Of a stretch of DNA of 64,000 nt, positions 14,601 to 55,250 are shown piece by piece. Position 1 is the stretch's first letter; each line of letters begins with the position of its first letter. Location of the stretch: contig NC_088101.1 of the NCBI RefSeq assembly GCF_036370855.1, positions 7,323,501-7,387,500 on the forward strand, in the 5' to 3' direction. Both the position numbers and the translations under genes were made by a program. The notes beneath the pieces are model-generated. The model was not told where the DNA came from, searched no databases, and was given only the letters and a program-made list of their open reading frames with translations. Source of the DNA: Dromaius novaehollandiae (lineage: Eukaryota > Chordata > Aves > Casuariiformes > Dromaiidae).

Positions 14601-17114
14601 CCCCTCTGTAGCTGCTCAAACATCTGGCTTCAAGGATTTGAGTGCTGGAAACAAAATTACAAGCGGCTGACTTTATTAGTGTGTGCAGCTGTTCCAGATG
14701 AGCTCTGGGAATAAAATTTATAGCGTGTAATTGAGCCAGTGGCAAGTTTTATTAAGAATTTCTTCTGAAGAGAGAAGGTTAAACACACTCTTGAAAGTAC
14801 AGTTAAAAAAAAAAAAATCACCTTAAAGCTGAGTTTCAACTGGCTTCAAATGCCCTACTCAATGTTTTGAAAACTTAGTAGCTCAGAGCTCCTGAAACAC
14901 ACTCTTGTAATCCCCACAGGACTGCTGCTTTAGGGTCTCCCCTCCCCATCTAACACAGGTAACAAGTAAGCTACTACTTTTTCTTGCTTGTGTCAGTGAG
15001 CAGTCACCTAGCAAGCTGCAAACAGGCCTCAGTGGAGAATATCCGAAGCCAGAGGTTTTGGCTTTGTGAAAGACCTCAGCCTTGGGTGTTTGCTCGGCTC
15101 TGAATGCGTCTGTCTTCCAACCATGCAATGTGGACTTCACTTCCATGCTTACATGCATTTCCAGGGGACAGCGGATAGTTGAACGGGCAACTCCTGTCAG
15201 TGCCTCCCCTTTCACCATTCCTTCCCCACTTTTTTCTTTGCTTAAGCAAAGCAGTAAACTCATGGGCAAGTACAAAAAGCAATGGCAAAATCTGTCTGAA
15301 ACCTTGTTTTATTCAGGGCTGTGGGTAGAAAGGGAGCTGCGCAAAGAGCAGGTCATTCAAGGTCAACATACAGTACTGACAGCAAAAATTGGTTTAGGTT
15401 CTCAGTGCCGGTAGTCAGTGTCGCACATTGTATGGAAGAAGAGCATGAGGAAGGGAGAAGGAGGTAGAGAGGTGTCGGTCATTATATCTGCTAATGCACA
15501 AATTGTCAGTGTCACCTCTTTTGAGGGACGACTGTCCTGGAAACAGAACATAATCCTAAAAATTGCTGAATAGTTTTCAGTGGATTACTTTGTACTACTG
15601 AATTAGGATTTCTAGAACATTGTATATTTTAATGGCATACCTTATTTTCTTGTGTTTTTCCCAAAGCCCTAAGGAAAGTTAGAGCCCGCACCCAAGAAAA
15701 AATGGTAACAGGAGTTCTGTTGCAAACCAATTAAATGTTGATTCTTAAATCGTAGTAATAAATCAGTAAGAATATGTTGATTAAAATAAAATAGCGACTT
15801 AAGGTAAGACTGCAAATGCCTCATTCGCAATGGCCAGTACCAAGAGTGAGCTGGAATACTTGCTTGAGCACTCTGCAATGTGGCTCTTGGTAGCTGAACT
15901 TGTGGTCTTTGCTCCTGTTGGTATTAATAGGCAACTAGCTTGGGTGACACACGCCAGAGCACTTCAGACTCTTACAGCTTCTCTATTTTTAAGCTGGTTA
16001 TACTGGTTTTCTTTCAGCAAGGCTATCAATCTCAGTCAGCGCTGGGCAGCAGGATGCTGCAGCTCCCAAAGCCACCATTGCTCCTGCAGCACTCCTTCCT
16101 TTTACCGTACCACCACCGCTTCACCTCCTAGAAGTGTGAATTTTGCAGCGCTCGTGGTAGGAAGGCTGCAAACTCGGTGGCGAGGTGCCCTCTGGAAGGC
16201 CCCAGTGCTCTGGCACAGGCTTTCCTCCAGGGCCTCTCCTTCCCGGTGCCTCCACCTGCGAGGAGGCTGGCGGTGCGGAGGCATCTGCAGGAGAAGGCAA
16301 GGGGAGAGGTGTCGGGAAGCCAAGCAAGGAGCAGAGTCACTGCAGGAGTTGCTTGCAGAAGCAATGCTTTTTGGCTTGTAAAACTATTAGGGATATTACT
16401 AGAAGGGACTTCATCCTTGAATTCTTCAGATTTACATTAGCAACCTCTGCATTTAATCCCATTTAAGTCAAATAAGCCCTTTTAAGAGCACAAGAATGTA
16501 GGATTACACAGTTAATAGAGATGACTATCCCTCTGTGTGCGTAAGGGTAGTCATCTGATGACCAGGTAGGCTCTGAAGCCCAGGCACTCGAGAGGCTAAA
16601 GCGCTGGTTTTATTTTACCAAGCAAGGCTCCCTGCACAGCTCTAGCTTTCCTGCAGCATCTTTTCTTGCTGAAGCGACTTTCAGGTTCCAGTTTCACCAG
16701 TGCTTTTTTCAAACTGCGACTGCGTTACTATTTTAACTGAGATGGCAGTCTCGTCCTATCTAATCACATCCCTTCGCAGATACGGAGACCCACCTACTAC
16801 CTTCCTCTTTGTAACGGCCCTTCACAAAGTTGTCTCTTGCGTCTCCCCTTTCAGTCTTCTCTTTCCCCAGTTAACTTGTTGGGGTGACACAGGCATCGCT
16901 CCTAGGCCGCACGTTTAAAGCTTCCTCTGATCGTGCCGTTTCCCCGAGGCAGCTGTCAGTTTGGCCTGCGTTCTGCTTGTGGCACCGTGCTTGAACGCGG
17001 ACAGGCTGCTCCAAACGAGCCCTCGTGCTAAGAAGGACGATTATTTTGTGCATCCTGCACGTTCCACTGCTGCACCTACAAATCCGGCATCCTGCTGTGG
17101 TGCCTGCCATCATT

Positions 17115-17136
17115 AAAAAAAAAAAAAAAAAAAAAA
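17115..17136. repeat. A22 homopolymer
   Basis: Twenty-two A residues in intergenic DNA. It could be a retroposon tail, but I recognise no element beside it. Confidence 0.95.
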
Positions 17137-18457
17137 GAACCATACCAGGACATGGACTACCTGTGGTTAGCTTGTGTTCCCGCTATCCTTCACAAAAAAG
17201 AGCAGGAGATGCAGTTATTACATAACTAATGGTTCCCCTGCAGCCACCACCTGCTTTAGCGTGGCTCCTTGTCCTTGCTGAGCTGTCCCAAATAACTTTC
17301 CCGTTTTGTTATTTTTTTTCCCACTGTCCTTCTGCCCCGTCCTTACGTCGTTTGCACATTTAATAACCCCGCTGCCCTTCGCCATCCAGTCTGCAGCCCA
17401 TCCATCCTTCACCATCCAGCCCCTAGCAAATGCACGCGGCCACGAGTATTTTCCGAATTTAAGCGTCTTGCCTCGGGAGACTAAAGGCAGCAAGCGCTGC
17501 AGAGCCGGTGGTGCTGCCGCTACGTACGCCGGCGAGGTTTGGAGCTGAGCCGCCCTCCCGAGCGCGGGAGCCGCTGGTGCCGGCCGCCAACGGCGGGGGA
17601 CCTCTAGCGGCACCGCGGCCCTGCTTGGCAGCACGGCCAGAGCCCGAAAGGGAACCTGGGTCCTGCTGCCTCCACGCAGCCGCTTCATAACATGCCTGTG
17701 GGGAAAGCAAAATCTTTGTTTCTTTGGATTACCTGGGCTGCTTTGGTTACAAAACAGTTCAGAGAGGGACATGCACCAACATTGCAGAGACTGTGCCGGC
17801 TACAGACTTTGCAGTTGGGTTCAACTAGGAAAGCTGCTTTCGAGTGACACCTGCTTGTTATTTAAACTGTGGAACCTCCCTACTACCTCCCTACTAGGGA
17901 GGTTCGACCCTTACAGGCTGAGCCTAAAAAGGGGGAACAACGGATAGCCAGAGAAGGAAGATGAAGCATAAAACCATCAGACCAAGGATTCACCCAAGTG
18001 CCACTTGTCCAACAAACCATAAGCCTGCAAAAGCGTAAGCCAGAGCAAATATATACTCCAAGTATTCTCCTAGCCTCCACTGATTTTCTGCTCATCCTAG
18101 ATCCCACACAGGTTTTGTCCACTCAATCGATCCCCACGCTGCTCGCTCTGCTCCCCGAGGAGCCACGGCAAATCGCCTTTAACGGAGAGGGCTGCGGCAA
18201 GCGAGTCTGCTTGCTCGTTGCCACCTGCGTGCTGCGTGAACTCAGCACTCAGGCTTTCATCGGTGTCCCAACAAGGACTTACCCTGGAAGAGCAAGTTCC
18301 TCCTCCCATTACTGCCTTTTTTTGTTGTTGTTTAGTTTTGTGTAGTACTTCTCTCTAGTTGTGTTCAGGAAAAACCTTTTCCCCCACTCCAATACCTGAT
18401 AATTAATTTATTCTGTGCATGCTAACAGCTCCCCAGGTGCAACAGTAACAAGAAAAA

Positions 18458-18470
18458 GGGGGGGGGGGGG
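18458..18470. repeat. G13 homopolymer
   Basis: Thirteen G residues flanked by A runs in intergenic DNA. Confidence 0.95.
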
Positions 18471-20948
18471 AAAACCCTTTAATTCATCTTGACTAAAAGA
18501 CTGCAGTCTGGACAGGTTTAGATTCTGTTCACTTACCAAGCTGAAGAGATTAGGAGGACTTATACCAGAGGAAAGCTCCAACTTTTCCAGTGATCCAGCA
18601 CAGTTGAAGCAAACCCATGTTGATGCAGGGATTCTGTAATACAGGCAGAGGGGCGCACGGTTTCCCACCCTCCAATTTTCTGGTGCAACAACGTCTGTTT
18701 GCCTCAGGTGTAAGTCAGGGTGCAACAAGGTAGCAAAGCAACTTTAGTGCAAGTGGGGGTACGGGGCGGGGGGATAAGATTAACTCAAAGAGGCTGTATC
18801 AGGAAAAGGGTACTCCCAATTAAGCAAAGTGATTCAATGCAAACACGATTTTTTTTTTAAATATTGATTTTCTTCTTCAAAAGAAATACAAGTTGATTGT
18901 CCAGAAGCTTGCCTGCGTCTTGGTTGCTGGCAGTAGGCCAGGACCTGGCTTCTAGTTTTAGTTTCCTTCTGAATTTAAAGTCTGCCATCTGTCCCTGAAA
19001 GTTGTTTTGGTGGAGCAGGCTATAGCACAGTTCCGTGTCTGACGAGAGATCTACATCTCAGTATGTCGGCACACCGCGTGTGTCTGGTCTGATAGTTTCT
19101 CAAACCAGAAACAAGGTTAAAGTACACAAAGCTCCACACGCCCTTGAAGTACACACGCAAAAATCAGTAATTACCCATACTTAGGTAGCTAATGCAAGCC
19201 AGCGTTAGGCAACTGGAGCTCTCGCTATGTTTTCTTTGGAGGTGTGTGTAATTCCTGCCAGATAGCACAGGTATTTAGTTTCCTGTGATCAAGGAGCAGG
19301 GTCCTTGCAGCAGAAGTGAAAACATCTCCTCCTGTCCTAAGAGCTGTGCACAGACTTAGCTTAAAGCTCCAGGCAGCTTCGAGATGTGAGCAGCTGGCCA
19401 GTTCATTTGCCGTTAGTGCAGCACCTCTGCAAAGGTACCAGCGGCACGTTTAGGACCCTGACCTGAGCGGCACCAGAGCAGGCCAGCGATCTACAGCAGT
19501 TTTGCTGTGGCTTGGGGTGGGGGTTTGGTGCTAACAGCTGCACGGGAAAGAGCCGCAAAAAGGAACGCTAAAAACAAAGTCACGCTTAGTGTTTTATTTC
19601 AGACGGCTTTCAGAATATCCGTATTACCTGCAAGAGAACTGGCGGCAATTAAATGGGGCTAATGTTGGACAGCTTTGTGAAGGGTAAGTCTGTGCCTGTC
19701 AAAATCCTAACTGAATCCTGATAATATCAGGTTTTCTCACCTGTTCCTTTGGAGATCAGAATGTGTCACTGTAGTCTGCATAGCAAGCGTTGATATTCAG
19801 AATTCAGGCTGTGAACAAATCATAGTATTAGCTGTAACAGTCAGCAGTACATGTTGGTGGGTGTCACTTGAATTGCAGCCTGTTTCTGGGATTTACGGTC
19901 AGGCAGCAGGCTGTACCTGCCTTCAGGGGAAATCTTTACGGTTTGAAGTTGCTAAACCATGGAATCGAATTCCCCCTTTGTAATGGAGAAATTATTTGCG
20001 GAAAGGAGAAACATATACACCTCAGCTATGTGCCTATTCTAGTAAAAATCCGGGCAAAGGGACTCCGCACAGCATTCCCCTTTCTCCCAGAGGGGAACGA
20101 GGGAGTGGCCGCAGGCCCCAGGAAAGCTCCCTTTGCGCCCCTCCGTTAGCTTCCTAACGCCGGAGGAGATGCACAGCATCTCTGACGCTGCCAAGGAAAT
20201 ATCCCTGAGGCAGCGCAGTGGCAGGACTTAGCGGATGCCAGTCTTCATTGTAACTGAGGAACTACATGCATTTATTATTTTATCACTCTAGCTTCATAAG
20301 GCTACTTCCCAGAGGAAGAGCAGGCCAGGCTAGATGCCCAAGAAAACGAGGAATTTCACGCGAAATACTCAGCCTTCAGTTAAGCAGGTGCCTCTTCAAG
20401 GCTGGAATGGGTCAGGAGCCAAAACAGGATGAACTTTGGAAGGCACGTTCCAGCTTCCAGGGAGAAATGGAAAATCCAGTGGAAGGGATACCGCTTGGTG
20501 CCCATCTGCAGTCACCTCCTGCCCGAAAACGCAAGCTAGAGAAAAGGACAAGTAGGGAGAGACCCTAGGTGAGAAGCATGGGGGCTGGGAACATTTCACA
20601 GTACAACCTTAGCAGGTGCACCTCCACACTGCGGCCCCAGCTGCCACCCTCACACACGTGTGCACGTGCTCACACGCACACGAGAAGCAGCTCATGGACT
20701 TACGGTGAGGCTGCAGGGGTTGAAGCGTCTCGGATCCAAGACTGAAGAGGGAAGGAGCAGGAAAACAGGAGAGAGACAGCTGCACGCTGTCGCTCCATCA
20801 TGTCCGCACGCAGCAAATGCTTACAGGCCCGTGCCAGCAGTGCGAGGAATAACGAATGGGAAGATGGATTCAGAACAAGAAAGTCTTGCAACTCCTGCCA
20901 CAAAGAAAACTGAAAGATTACTGGAGTTTCCAGAGGCAGAACTTTGTC

Positions 20949-20966
20949 GGGGGGGGGGGGGGGGGG
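20949..20966. repeat. G18 homopolymer
   Basis: Eighteen uninterrupted G residues in intergenic DNA just beyond the CDS1 3' end. Such a run can form intramolecular quadruplexes and is prone to sequencing error. Confidence 0.95.
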
Positions 20967-22412
20967 CAGAGAAAAGCAGTCACAGAAAAGCAGTCACCAA
21001 GTCCTCCCTGAACGGGAGCTTTAATCTCAGTTTTGCTGCTCTCTCCCCTCTCCCTAGATAGCTGGAAAAGCAGCAGGAACAAAACGTGGCAGCAGAGAAA
21101 TCGGAGGAGGTCTGACTGGACCTCCCGAGGAAATGCCCCAATGACTGCAGCTTTCCTGCCCAGCAAAACTCACTAGGATCACTTCTGGGTTTTTTTTGGT
21201 TTTGTTTTTTTGTTTTTTTTTGTTTAAACAGAAGTAGTGCGTTGCCTCTCTTTACCGATTGTGAACGAAGGGGAGGACGAGGGGAGCGAGAACCAGGGCA
21301 CAGGGTGCTCTTACGTGTGCCTTGCTGCCTACAGCAGCCTCTCCCAGCTGCTCACTAGTGTGCTGTAGAGACCACAGGCAGCAATTTTTCCTATACAAAA
21401 AATTAAGTGTAGAGGGTAACGAATGCATTGCTTTTCAGTCTTGTCAGCTAACTGCAGTACTTGCAGGATTGTACATTGCGTGCAATTCAGTCTGAAAAAT
21501 AACGAAGCGCGTTACATTAAAATGGTCATCCTATTGAAAAGGTGACAGATCTGTATGTCTTGGAGATGAGATCATACAAGTTACTAGTAGCAACAGTCTG
21601 GGATAGCTTGCATGACAATATCAGGACTGGCATCTTGATGGGGAAAAACAGAAAATTAATAGCTGCTTTAAGTATAAAGAATGCAACTTGAAGAAATAAC
21701 AGAATAATATAGATTTTTGTTAAGAAATCTCCACCCATTGTACATGCTATAGGAAATAAATACAAATAAACCAAAAACAAGAGGATTTTCTCTCCCGGCT
21801 TTATTTTCACAATGCCTGCTTCAATGAAAGATTGAAACAATCAAAGTAAAACAGACATTATATACTAATATTATTTACAATATTTACATAATATACATAT
21901 TTTGCTCAACAGGCAATTACAGCAACTTTGAACAAAAGTGCAAGTGAAAAGAATCGCTAGTTGTAAAAGTTAAACTTTCCTGTTGATCATGTTGTATGCT
22001 TGAACTAACAGAAATAATGAGTGGGGTAAATTCATTTCATAGTAAGCAAGAGTAATTATCACTTCACAGTGAGTGAACCCTGCTGAGCTTTATTTACACC
22101 AAAACCTAACCCAGCAGAAAGCTATTACTCTTCCAAGAGAGAGAGATTAATGGCTTCAAAGTGATCCTTTCTTAATTTTTAACTTTGCAGAACCAGCAGA
22201 ACCTTTCTTTTATACCTTTCACTGTGCAAATAGATAGCAATTAATTTCAAATGCTCTGTTGTATTAAATGCTAAAATATATTTTAACTTCCTTATTATAC
22301 ATGCTAAAAAATTACACTAAAAAGTTCAAGTTTTAGAAGTAACAATTACCTTTCTATGTATATTATATATAATTTTTATACACAGGGTAAAGATACACCC
22401 AGCTCCAGTAAG

Positions 22413-22431
22413 TTTTTTTTTTTTTTTTTTT
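22413..22431. repeat. T19 homopolymer
   Basis: Nineteen T residues in the probable CDS1 3'UTR, which would be an A19 tract in the mRNA. Confidence 0.95.
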
Positions 22432-23057
22432 CTAAATAAGCGCCTACCAAAGTCCCATACGTAACCAAAACCTTATCTAAACATTTATTATCCATGTATG
22501 CTAGTTTGGTCCCCCTCTCTGATGCGAGCACTCCTGTTTCCCCTCCCCTCTTTTTAAAGCATCACTCCCCACGATACACCTCCCGGCCGTGCTACCTTTT
22601 AACCTCAGGCTATGCTGCCCTTTGAGCGGAAGAGCCAAAATTGAGTCCCCTCCAATTAACAAGTCAAATGGCCACTGAAGGACAAGTGGCTAACAACGTA
22701 TTTTAATGTCGACATTTTTCAAAGTGTTCCTTCAATACAGTACTGCAACCTTCAAGGAGACCGCAGGAAGTACTAAATTATTTTAATTCTGTCAGATACC
22801 TGACATCAGCAGAAGTTATTTAGAACCGGATTTCCATTCCGTAACAAGGTATAGGACTGCTTTTCTATATACAAGCTGTACGCACAGTACCGTGGCCTAA
22901 GTGCAAAACAGAATGTACAGTGGTCTCTGAGCCTGATCACGTGTAAACAAAACCAGTCCAAATTCGACAGACACAACTTACCACCTACCCCAGTGATTTC
23001 CTCCATGTTTTTCCCCCTTCACGTAGCACCAACCATGTAAGATTTTCACCTTTAACA

Positions 23058-23141
23058 TATATATATAACCATTAATTTTATATATATATATACACCCACA
23101 TGCGCACGCACACACACCCCTTTCCCCACCCACACACACAT
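23058..23141. repeat. TA and CA rich compound simple repeat
   Basis: Two (TA)n tracts are separated by a short AT-rich spacer and are followed by interrupted CA-rich sequence. It lies in the probable CDS1 3'UTR. Confidence 0.85.
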
Positions 23142-24583
23142 GGCATCAGTATGTTCACTGCAAGAGAAACTTACAGTAGGTTGGAGAAATTAAACTGTAT
23201 CAAGTTACAGCATACCAAAATAAAATTTCGGCATTTGTGCTTTTTGTTTGTAAATGAATAATTTTCATCATCTCGAAAAAAAGTTTATATTTTAATTTGC
23301 ATTAAGATATGTCACATGATGAAAAAAGTTAGAAAACAGCTAAGTCTGAGAACTAAAGAACATCAGCTTTCCTCTCATATGCTCCACTAAGTCTACAGAA
23401 TAGCCACTTCCTATGGAAATGCTTCATTCCGGCTCCCATATTGTTGCCCAGGCTTGCTCAAGGATCCTTAAATTTCTTAATAAATGGTAACACACCAAAG
23501 AATCATGCATCCTGTCTTGCACAATGCATATTAATCAGGTAAAAGTTCCCACCTTCAGTGAATAACACATTAATAAAATAGCACTTAACTTCACTTTTTA
23601 CCCAGGACCTCAAAGTGCTTTTAAAATATCCCGTTTCTACACGTTAGGGAAGAGGCACAAGGAATAAGGCTTGAATTAACGCCTTCAGATACTGACCATT
23701 CCATGGAAACCAAGAGCCTAAACTAAAAGTTCTCCCAGATGTGTTTACTGGGTTGGAGAATCCCATTTTGTCATATAATCTCCACCCCTGGATGTACACA
23801 CTTGTTTATAACCCATAACATTAACCAGAAAATAGCAGCTCCACAGCCCAAGTAGCTCAACTGTAAAGACGCTTCTCTCTTGAAAGCATGAAATAGTTTC
23901 ATAAGAAAACCCTTTAATTAAAAACTGAGCTTTGTTTAACCTTCACAGTAAATATTGGAAGTCAGGCTTTGCCTAACTAAGTACTGCTTTGACCAGGCAA
24001 ACAATTATTTTCTGGCAAATTATAACTTCGGCACCAAGCTAGGTAAAACAGCAATTGCCTGCCTCATCTGATTATACTCCAGTAGCCACTTTAGACCAAA
24101 AAAGTATTGCTAAGACAGGCAGTAAAGAACTCATTAAAAACAAAAGCTGAATTGAGGAAATTTCATTAAAATTTGCTCTATAAATATCTCCGTGTCAGTA
24201 TGGTCTTACTATTTCCTCATGTCAGTAGTTCTAATCCAGGACAATTTAAAATGATTTTTTTTCTTTCTTTTTTTTTTTTTTTTTTAAATACGAAGCCTGT
24301 CAGGCTGGGTGCTGAAGGATGACTGATGCCATCAGTTTCAAGAAATAAAATAGACTGAAAATGTACTGTTATTTTGCAAGCATTTTGACTATTTTAGGAG
24401 TAACAGATCTTGTGTGCCCTTATACAAAGTCACAGCATTCACATTAATTTCAGGAAAGAAACATTCACCTCTTCCAGATCACAGACTACTCTTCCTTCAG
24501 TTATCATCTTTGTGCACATTTGCAATGCTTTTCCACAGACTTCTCTTAAACGTCGTTTTCTTATAGTCCTCCATTTTGACCAG

Positions 24584-54906
<30,323 letters not shown>

Positions 54907-54941
54907 CGCGCCCGGCAGCCCCGCGCAGGCGGGCGCGAGCG

Positions 54942-54965
54942 GGGCCGGGCCGGGCCGGGCCGGGC
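54942..54965. repeat. (GGGCC)n pentamer run
   Basis: Four exact GGGCC units plus GGGC lie 36 to 59 bases upstream of the CDS1 start codon. On the gene's sense strand it reads as GGCCC units and probably lies in the 5'UTR. Confidence 0.95.
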
Positions 54966-55218
54966 GGCGCCGAGGGGGCCGCGCGGGGGAGGCCGCGCGC
55001 CGGAGCCCCGCCCCCGCCTACCCTCAGGAGCCGCGCGCTGCCCCGGCCCGGGCCCCTCCGGGCGGGGGGCGCTCGCTCTGGAGCTGCCCTCGCCGCCTCA
55101 ACGCGGGCGCCGGCGCTGCCTCGGAGGCGCGCGGCAGGTACCCCGCGGCGCCGCTAGCCCCACGGCGGCTGGGGCCGAGGGGCGCGGCGCGGCGTCGCCC
55201 AGGTGCGCCTCAGCGCTC

Positions 55219-55250
55219 CGCCCCCCCCCCCCGCCCCCGCCCCCGCCCGG
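55219..55250. repeat. C-rich low-complexity tract in the promoter
   Basis: A run of 13 C followed by CCCCCG-type units. It is G-rich on the CDS1 strand and overlaps potential Sp1-type GC boxes. Confidence 0.9.

Larger units (their letters stand above)
1136..21784. other. Intergenic region downstream of CDS1
   Basis: No gene could be supported in these 20.6 kb. Open frames here are short or lie in locally GC-rich DNA, and none resembles a protein family I know. GC-richer islets occur at about 8930-9680, 13340-14610, 15830-16470, 17430-17690 and 18100-18300, separated by AT-rich DNA. Simple repeats are listed separately. The length is compatible with a short gap between two convergent genes. 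Confidence 0.7.
21785..24583 (-). other. CDS1: CDS1 3' untranslated region (probable extent)
   Basis: The 2.8 kb after the stop codon is AT-rich, contains no exon-like sequence and has several possible poly(A) signals on the minus strand. The best is AATAAA at 21805-21800, followed about 20 bases later by a long U/GU-rich stretch (about 21785-21755), the expected downstream element. Other AATAAA copies are at 22489-22484, which also has a G/U-rich follow-on, and at 22094-22089, so shorter isoforms are possible. UGUANAUA (Pumilio-type) motifs occur at 21872-21879, 21881-21888, 22091-22098 and 23087-23094. The region also holds a T19 tract (22413-22431), a TA/CA compound repeat and a T-rich tract (24255-24285). 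Extent is inferred, with no transcript evidence. Confidence 0.55.

Noticed and set aside
13341-14611. Many overlapping frames on both strands in GC-richer intergenic DNA
   Set aside because: They are mutually overlapping and low-similarity, as expected where stop codons are rare by composition.
17100-17140. Processed pseudogene ending in the A22 tract
   Set aside because: No coding or gene-like sequence with a recognisable parent lies immediately upstream of the tract.
17890-17912. Possible tRNA gene from GGTTCGACCC
   Set aside because: No A box, acceptor stem or anticodon arm could be built at the right spacing upstream.
21526-21840. Hydrophobic 104-residue minus-strand frame overlapping the CDS1 3' end
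   Set aside because: It spans the best poly(A) signal and U-rich downstream element; hydrophobicity comes from T-rich codons.
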